Assembly: GCF_003148465.1 (NCBI RefSeq)
Contig: NZ_QGGI01000006.1
Coordinates: 1-64,000 of the forward strand
Length of the DNA stretch: 64,000 bases
Source: Oceanotoga teriensis
GTDB taxonomy: Bacteria > Thermotogota > Thermotogae > Petrotogales > Petrotogaceae
Direction of reading: 5' to 3'
The stretch's first letter is position 1. Each line of letters begins with the position of its first letter. The notes below the pieces were generated by a model that did no database searches, was not told the origin of the DNA, and saw only the letters and a program-made list of their open reading frames with translations. Positions 45,593-54,656 of the stretch are shown here, in pieces. A program made the translations under genes and the position numbers.

Positions 45593-46599
45593 AAAATATA
45601 TTATATATAACATTTTTTCTTATAGCGGTATTTTTATTAGCGTTCATTATATTTTATAAACCTAAACCAACATATTCAGATAAACAAATGGATGTTCTAG
45701 GAACAATAGTTCGTGTTAGAGTGAGTGGAGAAAAAGTTAGTTCTTCTACACTATTAGATATAGCAGAAAAAGAATTTCAAAGATTACATAATAAATTTTC
45801 GGCAAATATAGAAGAAAGTGTTGTTAATCAATTAAATGAAAAAAGAGAATTAATAATGGATGAAGAATCTTTATTCTTGATAAAATCCTCAATAAATATC
45901 TCAAAAATGACAGGGGATGCTTTTGATCCAACACTTAGACCTGTATTAAAATTATGGGGATTTGATGATGTAGAATCACCAAAACAAGTTCCAAATTCAG
46001 AAGAATTGAAAAAAACTCTAGAACTTGTTAATTATAGGTATATTGAAATAGAAGGAAATAAAGTAAAACTCACAAAACCAGGAGTAAAAATAGATCTTGG
46101 TGGCATCGCAAAAGGATATTCAGTGGATATGGTTATACATAGAATAAAAGAATTAGATCCAAAAGCAACGGGCTTTATAGATGCTGGTGGAGATATAGGA
46201 ATAATAGGCCCAAAATATGGAAATTTACCATGGGCAATTGGAATAAGAGATCCTTTTAATACAACTCAATATACAAATATAGATATAATTTATTTATATG
46301 ATGGAGCTATAGCAACATCTGGAGATTATGAAAGATATTTTATAGAAAATGATAAAAAATATCATCATCTCATAGATCCAAAAACGGGGTATCCAGCAAA
46401 TGATGCTGTTAGCACTACAGTTATAGCTGATGATTTGATGAATGCAGATGCTTTTGCTACTGCGGCATTTATACTTGGAATAAACAATCCTTCATTAGAT
46501 TATTTTACAAATTTTGGACTTCAAGTTTTTATAATAGGCAAAGATAAATCTACTAAAGAAACTCAAGGTTTTGATTATTTTAGGGAGAAAGGAAGATAA
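45565..46599 (+). CDS. apbE: ApbE family FAD:protein FMN transferase
   Basis: ApbE proteins attach FMN to threonine of exported or membrane electron-transfer proteins such as RnfG/RnfD. Motifs are DPTLRPVLKLWGFDD, KIDLGGIAKGYSVD, GFIDAGGDIGI and HHLIDPKTGYPA. The N-terminus has one membrane helix (ILYITFFLIAVFLLAFIIFY) without a lipobox cysteine. The frame opens at ATG 45556, directly on the GGAGG. GTG 45565, ten bases after that site, is chosen but not certain. It overlaps the radical SAM gene. Confidence 0.87.
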   Translation: MWKKGNGNVKNILYITFFLIAVFLLAFIIFYKPKPTYSDKQMDVLGTIVRVRVSGEKVSSSTLLDIAEKEFQRLHNKFSANIEESVVNQLNEKRELIMDEESLFLIKSSINISKMTGDAFDPTLRPVLKLWGFDDVESPKQVPNSEELKKTLELVNYRYIEIEGNKVKLTKPGVKIDLGGIAKGYSVDMVIHRIKELDPKATGFIDAGGDIGIIGPKYGNLPWAIGIRDPFNTTQYTNIDIIYLYDGAIATSGDYERYFIENDKKYHHLIDPKTGYPANDAVSTTVIADDLMNADAFATAAFILGINNPSLDYFTNFGLQVFIIGKDKSTKETQGFDYFREKGR

Positions 46600-46967
46600 T
46601 GAAATTAATAAATAAAAAAGATATAATAATAATAATTGGTATTATTATTATATCTTTAGTATTCATTTTAATAAATAAAAGTGATAAAAAAATAAGGGGT
46701 GCTGATGTTTATATAAAAAATGAAAAAGTAATGGAAATAACGAAAGAAGGAACATATACATTATTTGATGAAAATGAAATACCAATAATGAAAATAGAAT
46801 ATTTAAATCAAAAAATTAGAGCTGTAGAATCGAATTGTCCATTACAAATATGTGTGAATATGGGATGGGTTGACAGTCCAAATCATGAAATCATATGTAT
46901 ACCAAATAAAGTTATAATAAAACCTATTGGAAAAGATGAAACTGGAGTTGATCTATTGACATGGTAA
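46599..46967 (+). CDS. NusG domain II-containing membrane protein
   Basis: This is a 122-residue protein with one N-terminal transmembrane helix and an extracytoplasmic beta domain carrying the conserved cysteines of this family (SNCPLQICVNMGW and IICIPNKVIIK). Such proteins occur beside ApbE and Gx transporter genes in flavin-based electron-transfer loci. It overlaps both neighbours (ATG shares a base with the apbE stop). Confidence 0.8.
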   Translation: MKLINKKDIIIIIGIIIISLVFILINKSDKKIRGADVYIKNEKVMEITKEGTYTLFDENEIPIMKIEYLNQKIRAVESNCPLQICVNMGWVDSPNHEIICIPNKVIIKPIGKDETGVDLLTW

Positions 46968-47473
46968 AATCAAAAAGTATATCTTATATTTCAATATTAA
47001 CAGCTATGGCATCTGCAATATATTATGTTGAAACATTTTTACCTTTACCTGTAGGTGTACCAGGTGCTAGATGGGGATTTTCTAATTTTCCAATAATAAT
47101 ATCTGTTATTGAAAATATGGGATTTGTTAATATAATGATGATAGCTTTATTAAAGACAGTTATAGGTTCTATATTAAGCGGGAAATTTCTTGCTCCAACA
47201 TTTTATTTGGGATTAAGTGGAGCATTAGCTTCTGCTTTGATGATGTATTTAATGAATAAAATATTTAAAAAACTTTCTATACTTGGAATAAGCGAAATAG
47301 GAGCTTTTTTTTCAAATACTGCACAAATAATAGTTGCAGGAGTTTTTATAGTAAAATCTAAAGGAATAGTGTATTATTATCCATATATGATACTATTTGG
47401 AGCCTTAACGGCATTTATAAATGCATATGTCGTAAAAATAGTGAAAAGGAGTGTAAAATTTGATAACAACTAA
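46961..47473 (+). CDS. Gx transporter/heptaprenyl-diphosphate-synthase-component-I-like membrane protein
   Basis: The 170-residue membrane protein has about five helices with family motif PVGVPGARWGFSNFPIII near residues 31-48. Annotation pipelines call it Gx transporter or HepS component I; neither activity is shown. It forms a three-gene unit with apbE and the NusG-II gene, and overlaps the latter by seven bases. A part in moving quinone or flavin precursors is a guess from context. Confidence 0.75.
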   Translation: MVKSKSISYISILTAMASAIYYVETFLPLPVGVPGARWGFSNFPIIISVIENMGFVNIMMIALLKTVIGSILSGKFLAPTFYLGLSGALASALMMYLMNKIFKKLSILGISEIGAFFSNTAQIIVAGVFIVKSKGIVYYYPYMILFGALTAFINAYVVKIVKRSVKFDNN

Positions 47474-48071
47474 TAATAATATAGTATTAGGATCAAAATC
47501 TCCGAGAAGACAATCTTTATTGAAATTTATAGTTAATGATTTTAAGATAAGAACTTCAGATATAAATGAAGAATATTGTAGCAAAAATGCAGATGATATA
47601 GTTGAAGAAATCTCAGAGAAAAAAAGTAAATCTATAAAAATACAAAAAGAAGAAATATTGATAACTTCTGATACAATGGTTTTTTATGAAAATTATAAAC
47701 TTGGAAAACCTCGAAATAAAGATGAGGCTTTTAAAATGTTATCAATGCTTTCTGGCAAAAAACATTATGTTTATACTGGAATAACATTTAGAACTTTAAG
47801 TAATATAACAACTTTTAATGAAAAAACAGAAGTATATTTTAGAAAATTGGATGAACAAATTATAGATTATTATATAGAAAATTTTAATGTATATGATAAA
47901 GCTGGAGCATATGGAATTCAAGACTTTGGAGCTGTTTTAGTAGAAAAAATAAATGGTGATTATTACAATATAATGGGGTTTCCAATTTCAAAAATATATT
48001 ACAATCTTATTGATTTCATGCGGGGGGATGGAATTGAATACAGAATTATTACCAAGGGAAAAATTACTTAG
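47460..48071 (+). CDS. maf: Maf/YhdE nucleotide pyrophosphatase
   Basis: The 203-residue protein has the Maf signature GSKSPRRQSLL at residues 12-22, the TSDTMV and GKPRNKDEAFKML blocks, and DKAGAYGIQDFGA. Maf proteins hydrolyse modified or canonical nucleoside triphosphates and are linked to septum control. The TTG start overlaps the preceding gene by 14 bases, with AGGAG upstream. Confidence 0.92.
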   Translation: MITTNNNIVLGSKSPRRQSLLKFIVNDFKIRTSDINEEYCSKNADDIVEEISEKKSKSIKIQKEEILITSDTMVFYENYKLGKPRNKDEAFKMLSMLSGKKHYVYTGITFRTLSNITTFNEKTEVYFRKLDEQIIDYYIENFNVYDKAGAYGIQDFGAVLVEKINGDYYNIMGFPISKIYYNLIDFMRGDGIEYRIITKGKIT

Positions 48072-48708
48072 TTATGGATCGGAAAGACTTACTGACCAAG
48101 AACTCATTGCTATAATCTTGAGAAGAGGTGTAAAAGGGGCAAATGTTTTTGAAGTATCAAAAAAAATTATAGAAAAATATGAAAATTTTATTCAATTATA
48201 TGATATAAGTATAGAAGAACTTCAAAAAATAAAAGGGGTAGGTCAAGTTTCAGCTATAAATTTAAAAGCCTCTTTAGAAATGGGAAAAAGATATCATATA
48301 CAAAAAATGAGATATAAAAGCAAAAAAATGGAATCTCCATTGAATGTTTATAACTATTGTGAAGATCTTATACATTCAGACAAAGAGATAGTAAGAGTTT
48401 TAATATTAGATTCGAAATTAAATCTTATAATACATGAAGATGTAAGTATTGGTACAGCAAATGCTTCTATAGCCCATCCAAGAGATATATTTAAAAAAGC
48501 AATTATACATAATGCTGTATCTATAATTCTTGTTCATAATCATCCTTCGGGAGATCCAAGGCCAAGTATGCAAGACTATGATCTTACAGAAAAAGTAAAA
48601 CAATCTGGAGAAATCCTGGGAATAAAATTACAAGATCATATAATAATAGGTAAAAATAAATATTATAGTTTTAATATATCCAGGATGGTGGAACTTGATG
48701 ACAGATGA
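48034..48708 (+). CDS. radC: RadC family JAMM/MPN protein
   Basis: The first 90 or so residues hold a helix-hairpin-helix (IEELQKIKGVGQVSAINLKA). The rest is a JAMM domain with HNHPSGDPRPS. RadC is widespread but its function is unsettled. The frame is open from TTG 48010. GGGGGG at 48022-48027 fits a start at TTG 48034, giving the usual MNTELLPREKLLSYG opening; ATG 48028 would be too close to it. It overlaps the end of maf. Confidence 0.9.
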   Translation: MNTELLPREKLLSYGSERLTDQELIAIILRRGVKGANVFEVSKKIIEKYENFIQLYDISIEELQKIKGVGQVSAINLKASLEMGKRYHIQKMRYKSKKMESPLNVYNYCEDLIHSDKEIVRVLILDSKLNLIIHEDVSIGTANASIAHPRDIFKKAIIHNAVSIILVHNHPSGDPRPSMQDYDLTEKVKQSGEILGIKLQDHIIIGKNKYYSFNISRMVELDDR

Positions 48709-49906
48709 CAAAAAATTTGAAAATATAATGAAATTAAAGAGAGAATTCGAAAAAGATCTCATAAAACAAGGGAAAAAAATAGAACCAAAAAAAGAAAAAA
48801 CTAAACCTACTATATATAAACCAGATATAGATCAAATATCAATAAATGTTCCCGTGCAAAATATTAAGACATGGGTTGATTTTGTTTTATATGATATAGA
48901 ATTAGAAGATGAAAAACTTTCATTGATATTTGAAAATAGATTGAGTTCAAAATCTCCAATGCAATATTATAATCAATTTGGTTTAATGCATATGTTAAGA
49001 AATGATTATGATAAGGCTGAAAACTTTTTTTTAACTGGAAATGATATCGAATCAAGATTTAATTTAGGAATGTTAAAGATATTTAGAAAAGATAAAGACA
49101 TATTAAATTATACTAAGAGTTTTTTAGATAATCACAGAAAAAGTCCATATCCTTATTTATTATTATGTACATTATCTTTAGTACAAGAAAAGTATTCAAT
49201 GGCAGCAAAATTTTTAAAAATAGCTAATGACTATTTAAATTATTCTTTTATAAGTATGGCAACAGCACTTTATGATAAAGATATACAAAAAGCATCAAGT
49301 TATATATCAAAAGCATTCCTCGAAGGAAAAGCTAAAAAAACTATAAATATATTAAATTTTTATATAGGACAATATTCTAATGATATAGAAAAATCGATTT
49401 CAGCATTGGCCTCATTGAGAAAAGATAATTTTCCTTGTGTATCCTGTATAAAAGATTTCAATAATAACAAAGCTAATTCTAAAATACCTGATTATTGTTC
49501 ATTTTCAAAAACTATATATTCTTATGTAGATCAAAATAAAATAATACCTTATTCTGTGAATACAATAGCTGCTGAAATAATTAAATCTTTTAATATGAAA
49601 GATGAAGAAAAAACTAACAAATTAATTCAAAAACTTATAAATTCATATGATGGTATAAATGTTTTATTTTTCAAAACTAAAACGAATGAATTGAAAAAGG
49701 GATTAAAAACTAATGGGTTTTATCATGAAGAAAATACTTATAGAGTTGGATTAACCGATGGAAAAAATTATTATAAAGAAATAGTTCAAGTTATAGAAAA
49801 CCTTTATGAAAGATATCATACTTATTTTGATTTTATGATAGATATACCATTTTATGAAAGTTTAAAAATAGTTTTAGGTTGGAAAACTTGCAAAAGAATA
49901 TATTAA
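48698..49906 (+). CDS. Tetratricopeptide-like helical protein of unknown function
   Basis: This protein of about 402 residues has a basic N-terminus and helix pairs resembling TPR units (LMHMLRNDYDKAENFFLTGN, YSMAAKFLKIANDYL, KDIQKASSYISKAFLEGKA). It has no signal peptide or membrane helix. Four cysteines occur close together (CVSC near 248, and two others). The family is not recognised. The start is ATG 48698 or TTG 48695; either overlaps radC. It leads into deoC, 16 bases on. Confidence 0.6.
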   Translation: MTDDKKFENIMKLKREFEKDLIKQGKKIEPKKEKTKPTIYKPDIDQISINVPVQNIKTWVDFVLYDIELEDEKLSLIFENRLSSKSPMQYYNQFGLMHMLRNDYDKAENFFLTGNDIESRFNLGMLKIFRKDKDILNYTKSFLDNHRKSPYPYLLLCTLSLVQEKYSMAAKFLKIANDYLNYSFISMATALYDKDIQKASSYISKAFLEGKAKKTINILNFYIGQYSNDIEKSISALASLRKDNFPCVSCIKDFNNNKANSKIPDYCSFSKTIYSYVDQNKIIPYSVNTIAAEIIKSFNMKDEEKTNKLIQKLINSYDGINVLFFKTKTNELKKGLKTNGFYHEENTYRVGLTDGKNYYKEIVQVIENLYERYHTYFDFMIDIPFYESLKIVLGWKTCKRIY

Positions 49907-49922
49907 AAATAGGAGGATAAAA

Positions 49923-50660
49923 ATGGAAAATAAAGAATTAAAAGAAATGATAGATCAAGAAATAAAAAGAGTTAACAATGATTATATTATGCAAGAAAAA
50001 AATATAACAATTGAACCTAAAGACATGGCAAAATATATAGACCATACAGTCTTAAAAGCCGAAACAACTCCACAAGATATAGTAAAACTATGTAAAGAAG
50101 CGAAAGAAAATCATTTCTTTTCAGTATGCATAAATCCTGCATATGTTTCATTAGCTAAAGAAGAACTTGAAAATAGTGAAGTGAAAATAGCTACAGTTAT
50201 AGGATTTCCTCTTGGTGCAAATGATACAACAGTAAAAGCCTATGAAACTCAAATTGCTCGTGAAGATGGTGCAGATGAATTTGATATGGTTATAAATGTT
50301 GGGATGCTTAAAAATAAATATTATGATTATGTATTAAATGATATAAAATCAGTAGTAGAAGCTGCTGATGGAAAACTTGTAAAAGTTATAATAGAAACAT
50401 GTTATTTAACAAAAGAGGAAAAGATAGCTGCATGTTTATTATCAAAATTAGCTGGAGCTCAATTTGTAAAAACTTCTACAGGATTTGGAACGAATGGGGC
50501 AACAAAAGAAGATGTATCATTGATGAAATTTGTAGTTGGTGATGAATTAAAAGTAAAAGCCTCAGGAGGAGTTAGAGACTTTGATGGAGCTTTAACTATG
50601 ATAAAAAACGGTGCAGAAAGAATAGGTGCAAGTGCAGGAATAAAGATAATAAATTCATAA
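49923..50660 (+). CDS. deoC: Deoxyribose-phosphate aldolase
   Basis: DeoC cleaves 2-deoxyribose 5-phosphate to glyceraldehyde 3-phosphate and acetaldehyde. Conserved blocks are YIDHTVLKAETT, VCINPAYV, VINVGML, VIIETCYLT and the Schiff-base lysine in FVKTSTGFG (Lys183). The final phosphate site is GGVRDFDGA. About 35 extra N-terminal residues precede the core, as in Thermotoga DeoC. The ribosome-binding site is AGGAGG. Confidence 0.96.
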   Translation: MENKELKEMIDQEIKRVNNDYIMQEKNITIEPKDMAKYIDHTVLKAETTPQDIVKLCKEAKENHFFSVCINPAYVSLAKEELENSEVKIATVIGFPLGANDTTVKAYETQIAREDGADEFDMVINVGMLKNKYYDYVLNDIKSVVEAADGKLVKVIIETCYLTKEEKIAACLLSKLAGAQFVKTSTGFGTNGATKEDVSLMKFVVGDELKVKASGGVRDFDGALTMIKNGAERIGASAGIKIINS

Positions 50661-50664
50661 ATAA

Positions 50665-50689
50665 AAAGGGTCGTTAAAAACGACCCTTT
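50665..50689. terminator. Terminator between deoC and the cold-shock gene
   Basis: AAAGGGTCG pairs with CGACCCTTT around TTAAAAA. The T tract is better on the minus strand (TTTTTAT), so it mainly ends the csp transcript. It may also end deoC. Confidence 0.75.
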
Positions 50690-50724
50690 ATCTTTTGAAA
50701 CCCTAACGGGTGATTATGGTTAAA

Positions 50725-50925
50725 TTAGTCAGCGAGTGTAACGTTTGAAGCTTGTGGTCCTTTTTCGCCTTCAACAATTTCAAATTCTACATTCTGATTT
50801 TCTTCTAATTTCTTGTAACCATCCATAGTAATTGCTGAGAAATGAACAAATACATCATTTCCATCTTCTGCTGTGATGAAACCATAACCCTTTTTTGAAT
50901 CAAACCATTTTACTGAACCTTTCAC
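50725..50925 (-). CDS. csp: Cold-shock domain protein
   Basis: This 66-residue cold-shock domain has both RNA-binding motifs: KGYGFI (RNP1) and VFVHFSA (RNP2). It acts as an RNA chaperone. GGAGGT lies seven bases before the start codon. It is monocistronic with its own promoter and terminator. Confidence 0.96.
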   Translation of the reverse strand: MKGSVKWFDSKKGYGFITAEDGNDVFVHFSAITMDGYKKLEENQNVEFEIVEGEKGPQASNVTLAD

Positions 50926-50988
50926 TATTTTACCTCCAAATTAAACTGAGCCACCCACTGCAGACATCAGTTTTGATACTATACATAT

Positions 50989-51017
50989 ATTATATATAAT
51001 TTTAGAAAAAATATCAA
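50989..51017 (-). promoter_or_regulatory. Promoter of the cold-shock gene
   Basis: On the minus strand TTGATA (51017-51012), a 17-base spacer, then TATAAT (50994-50989). The leader is about 57 bases long. Confidence 0.75.
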
Positions 51018-51205
51018 GTAAAATAATTGTAACGAACTCAATGTGTTTTATTTTTTTATATTAAATATCTTACCTTTCTTTTAATAGATTAAGTATAAAA
51101 AACATAAATATCTTCTTTTATAAACGAATAAATCTTAAAAGAGAAATAAAATTAACTTTAATTTAAATTAAAAGTGATAAAATATATTAAGAAAAATTAA
51201 ATAAA

Positions 51206-51288
51206 AAACAGGGGAGCTCAAATGCTGAGAGGATGTAAAAAACATCGACCCTAAAACCTGATCCAGATAATGCTGGCGTAGGAAGTTA
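51206..51288 (+). promoter_or_regulatory. TPP riboswitch (THI element) aptamer
   Basis: The conserved TPP aptamer cores are visible: CAGGGGAGCTC near 51209, ATGCTGAGAGGATG near 51222, ACCCTAAAACCTGATC near 51248, and GATAATGCTGGCGTAGGAAG near 51266-51285. The outer P1 helix is short (AAC with GTT). An intrinsic terminator follows directly, so thiamine diphosphate probably stops transcription of the transporter genes. Confidence 0.93.
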
Positions 51289-51296
51289 AAAATAAA

Positions 51297-51331
51297 ACTC
51301 TTATACCAGTCTTGGTATAAGAGTTTTTTTT
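51297..51331 (+). terminator. Riboswitch-controlled terminator
   Basis: ACTCTTATACC pairs perfectly with GGTATAAGAGT around six bases and runs into eight T residues. The thiB-like ribosome-binding site GGAGGT begins right after the T tract. I could not identify the competing antiterminator pairing. Confidence 0.88.
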
Positions 51332-51342
51332 GGAGGTGTAGT

Positions 51343-52320
51343 ATGAAAAAATTGGGATTATTATTTATGACTGTCATTTTATTAGGTGTTATAACATTTT
51401 CAAATGGGTTAACTATTTATACATATGAAAGTATGAGTTGGATAGAAGATAATCTTGTACAAAAGTTTGAAAAAAAGTATAATACTAATATAAGAGTTAT
51501 AAAATTAGGTGATGCAGGTGGAATAGTATCAAGATTAATACTTGAACAAAGAAATCCAAAAGCTGATTTAGTTATTGGTTTGGATCAATCACTTGCAGTA
51601 AAAGCTTTAGAAGAAGATTTATTAGTACCATATAAATCCAAAAATTTATCAAAAATAAAAGATAAAAATCTTTTATTTGATAAAAATTATTATTTAACTC
51701 CTTTTGATTATGGAGCTATTGCATTTATATATGATCCAGAAAAAATAGATCAAGAATTAAAGACATTTGAAGATTTAAAAAAAATGAATAAATCTATAAT
51801 TATACAAAATCCTTCTATGTCAAGTACAGCACAATCACTATTATTATGGACAATAGCGATATACGGTGAAAATTGGAAAGAATTCTGGAAAAGTTTTAAA
51901 AATAGTATATTAACAGTAACTCCGGGTTGGAGTGAATCTTTTGCAAAATTTGAAGCGGGAGAAGCTCCTATGATGTTATCTTATGCAACAGATGGAGCTT
52001 ATTCTTATGAATATTATAAACAAGTCAAATATAAAGAATTTATTCCAGAAGAAGGTGGATATGTACAAATAGAAGCAGCAGGAATAGTAAATAAAACTAA
52101 AAATCGAGATTTAGCTGAAAAATTTATAGACTTTATGCTTGAAGAAGAATTTCAGAAAGAAATTCCATTGAACAATTGGATGTTTCCGGTAATAAATACA
52201 GAAATGCCAGAATCATTTAAATATGCAAAAGAACCAAATAAAATATTAAGTATTGATTCAAAACAAATAAGTGAAAATCTTGATAAATGGTTAAAAGAAT
52301 GGGAGGAAATAATGTATTAA
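51343..52320 (+). CDS. Thiamine-type ABC transporter substrate-binding protein
   Basis: The 325-residue protein has a signal peptide (MKKLGLLFMTVILLGVITFS) and the family-1 binding fold of ThiB/TbpA (LTIYTYESMSWIEDNLVQKF, GDAGGIVSRL, NPKADLVIGLDQSL, LTPFDYGAIAFIYDP). The ligand, thiamine or its phosphates, is inferred from the riboswitch and family. In Gram-negative-type systems it works in the periplasm. It is followed after four bases by the permease. Confidence 0.88.
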   Translation: MKKLGLLFMTVILLGVITFSNGLTIYTYESMSWIEDNLVQKFEKKYNTNIRVIKLGDAGGIVSRLILEQRNPKADLVIGLDQSLAVKALEEDLLVPYKSKNLSKIKDKNLLFDKNYYLTPFDYGAIAFIYDPEKIDQELKTFEDLKKMNKSIIIQNPSMSSTAQSLLLWTIAIYGENWKEFWKSFKNSILTVTPGWSESFAKFEAGEAPMMLSYATDGAYSYEYYKQVKYKEFIPEEGGYVQIEAAGIVNKTKNRDLAEKFIDFMLEEEFQKEIPLNNWMFPVINTEMPESFKYAKEPNKILSIDSKQISENLDKWLKEWEEIMY

Positions 52321-52324
52321 AAAT

Positions 52325-53851
52325 ATGAAAAAAAACTACATAATAATAATATATTCGTTGATATGGATAATTCCAATATATATACTCATGAAAGATTTTT
52401 TTAAAATCGATTCATTAAATTATATAAAGGATTCGTATTATTTACGAATCCTTTTGAATACTATTATTCAAGCATTATTATCATCTGTTTTTTCTTTTAT
52501 TGTTGCTATAGTCCCAGCAATATATGTTTCAAAGTCAAAGAGTATTTTATCAAAAATATTAGAAGCATCAATATTTATACCATTCTTTTTTCCACCTATA
52601 TCAGCGGTAATTGCATTTAGTTTAATATATTCAAATTATGGAATACTTAATAACCTCGGTATGAACATAAATATAATGTATACTTTAAAAGGTGTGGTAA
52701 TGGCACATATATTTTATAATTCTCCAATTTTTGTAAAATATATATCTTCTTCTATAAGATCTATTCCGAATAATATAATAGAAAATGCTGAACTTGAAGG
52801 AAGCAATAAAATAAAATTATTTTTAAAAATACAAATTCCTATGATTTTTCCATCTATTTTAAGGGCTTTTTTTCTTGTGTTTACATATAGTTTTACGAGT
52901 TTTGCAATTGTAATGAGTATAGGAGGTCTTAGATATTCAACGCTGGAAGTTGCAATTTCTAATGCTTTAAGGGGGAATCTTGATTTTTCTAAGGCGTTAA
53001 GCTTAGCGATATTACAATTTATAATACTTTTAATATTAAATATTTTTACAACAACAAATGAAAATTATGAAATAGAATATAAAACATATGATAAAAAAGT
53101 TAATAAAATACTTTTAATAGGAGCATTAATTTATTTTATATTTGAATACTCGATAATAATAACAGGAATATTATCTTCTGTATATGATTTTATAAATATG
53201 AAATTTGATATTGAAGGACTAAAAAATATATTTTCAACAGAATTTAATAATAAATATCCTGTTATAAAATCTATAATAAATTCTTTATCAATATCATTTA
53301 TTTCAGCAATAACAAGTACTTTAATAGCCTATATAATTTTGAAAAATTATACGAAATTTAGTAATATAATAATACTTTCAACACTTGGAATATCTTCAGC
53401 ATTTTTAGCTACATCATTATTGTATATGAATATACTATACAACATAAATTATGTTATATTATTAGTAATAGGCTTTATATTAATAACTATTCCAATATCT
53501 TATTCATTTTTATATCAACATGTATTAGGATTTAAAAAAGAAATACTTGAAGCTGGAGCTATCGATGGTGCAAATAAATTAAAAATATTTACAAAAATAG
53601 AATTACCAATATTATTTCCAATTTTAATCTCGACTTTTATGCAAATATTTGCAATAATATATGGAGAATTTACCATAACTTATACAATGCAATTGAGAGA
53701 TTATTTGCCTCTTGTAAGTGTTGTAAATTTTACAATTTCATCTTCAAGATTAATTAAGGAATCATCTGCATTATCTGCAATAAATGTATTAATAATTTTT
53801 ATGTTATTTTTAATATCAAATAAAATTCAAACAAAATATATAAAAAATTAG
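52325..53851 (+). CDS. Fused two-domain ABC permease, ThiP type
   Basis: The 508-residue membrane protein has two permease halves joined in one chain, each with an EAA-like loop: ENAELEGSNKIKLFLKIQIP near 155 and EAGAIDGANKLKIFTKIELP near 420. About 12 helices are expected, as in ThiP. No ATPase gene (ThiQ) follows; the next gene is on the other strand. A terminator-like hairpin lies about 100 bases inside the gene. Confidence 0.87.
   Translation: MKKNYIIIIYSLIWIIPIYILMKDFFKIDSLNYIKDSYYLRILLNTIIQALLSSVFSFIVAIVPAIYVSKSKSILSKILEASIFIPFFFPPISAVIAFSLIYSNYGILNNLGMNINIMYTLKGVVMAHIFYNSPIFVKYISSSIRSIPNNIIENAELEGSNKIKLFLKIQIPMIFPSILRAFFLVFTYSFTSFAIVMSIGGLRYSTLEVAISNALRGNLDFSKALSLAILQFIILLILNIFTTTNENYEIEYKTYDKKVNKILLIGALIYFIFEYSIIITGILSSVYDFINMKFDIEGLKNIFSTEFNNKYPVIKSIINSLSISFISAITSTLIAYIILKNYTKFSNIIILSTLGISSAFLATSLLYMNILYNINYVILLVIGFILITIPISYSFLYQHVLGFKKEILEAGAIDGANKLKIFTKIELPILFPILISTFMQIFAIIYGEFTITYTMQLRDYLPLVSVVNFTISSSRLIKESSALSAINVLIIFMLFLISNKIQTKYIKN
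52426..52455 (+). terminator. Intragenic terminator-like hairpin in the permease gene
   Basis: AAAGGATTCGTA pairs perfectly with TACGAATCCTTT (12 bp) around a five-base loop, ending in four T. It lies 101-130 bases inside the gene. Confidence 0.4.
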
Positions 53852-53876
53852 GATGAAAAATTCATCCTAATTTTTT
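53842..53876. terminator. Bidirectional terminator after the thiamine transporter genes
   Basis: A 16-bp stem, AAAAAATTAGGATGAA with TTCATCCTAATTTTTT, surrounds a three-base loop between convergent genes. Confidence 0.8.
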
Positions 53877-54567
53877 AATCTATTATAGCGATTGAAAATT
53901 CTGTAATTAAATAAGCTTTCATAAGTTTAAATTTTTCACTTTTATCTTCTATTAAATCATCAAACATATCTTCAAAAGAATCATAATGTTTTGGTTTGAG
54001 TCTAACAACAAAATTAAATTCTCTTAATTCAAAAATATCAATATCTTCAGAAAATCCAAAAACTTTTAAATATTTATAAACAATATCTTCTAGATAATTT
54101 TTTAATTTATTTTTGAAATATAAAAATTTCATAAAATGTTTCCTTATGATTGTAGCTATATCCATAGCAACAATACGTTTAATAGTTATAAGTTCAAAAA
54201 TATCATCATATTCAAATGAGATTTTATTTCCAAAATAAAATCCTTTATATATACCAGAAGTCGACTCATTATTTAAAATATCTTCTCCAACGGCTAAAGC
54301 AAAAGGAAAAGAAATAATAGTTTTCAAATAAGAGTCATAATCTATTACTAAATCTTCATCTTTAAAATCAATAATTTCATAAGCTTTCTTTGTAGCTTTT
54401 TGTTCAGACTTAATGAATTTTTCTGAAGCTATTTTTAGTTTGTCAAGTATTTCATTCACATCATCTTCATTAATATCTTTTAAAAAATCAAGATTAAAAT
54501 TTTTAAGTTCAGGATTATCTTTTAAGATTCTATCTATAAATTTTTTAAAATCATCATTATTATTCAT
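53875..54567 (-). CDS. Hypothetical protein
   Basis: This unrecognised 230-residue protein has an acidic N-terminal helical part (about residues 1-70, with NEDDVNEILDKLKIASEKF) and a middle strand/helix region. No signal peptide or metal motif is seen. The GGAGGAG ribosome-binding site and separation from neighbours by terminators and promoters suggest a single-gene unit. Confidence 0.6.
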   Translation of the reverse strand: MNNNDDFKKFIDRILKDNPELKNFNLDFLKDINEDDVNEILDKLKIASEKFIKSEQKATKKAYEIIDFKDEDLVIDYDSYLKTIISFPFALAVGEDILNNESTSGIYKGFYFGNKISFEYDDIFELITIKRIVAMDIATIIRKHFMKFLYFKNKLKNYLEDIVYKYLKVFGFSEDIDIFELREFNFVVRLKPKHYDSFEDMFDDLIEDKSEKFKLMKAYLITEFSIAIID

Positions 54568-54656
54568 AAAAACTCCTCCAAAAACAAAACTTTCATAATC
54601 CCAATGATATAGTAATAAAATTAAAAAAAGTTTAATTAAATGTATTAATTAATAAA

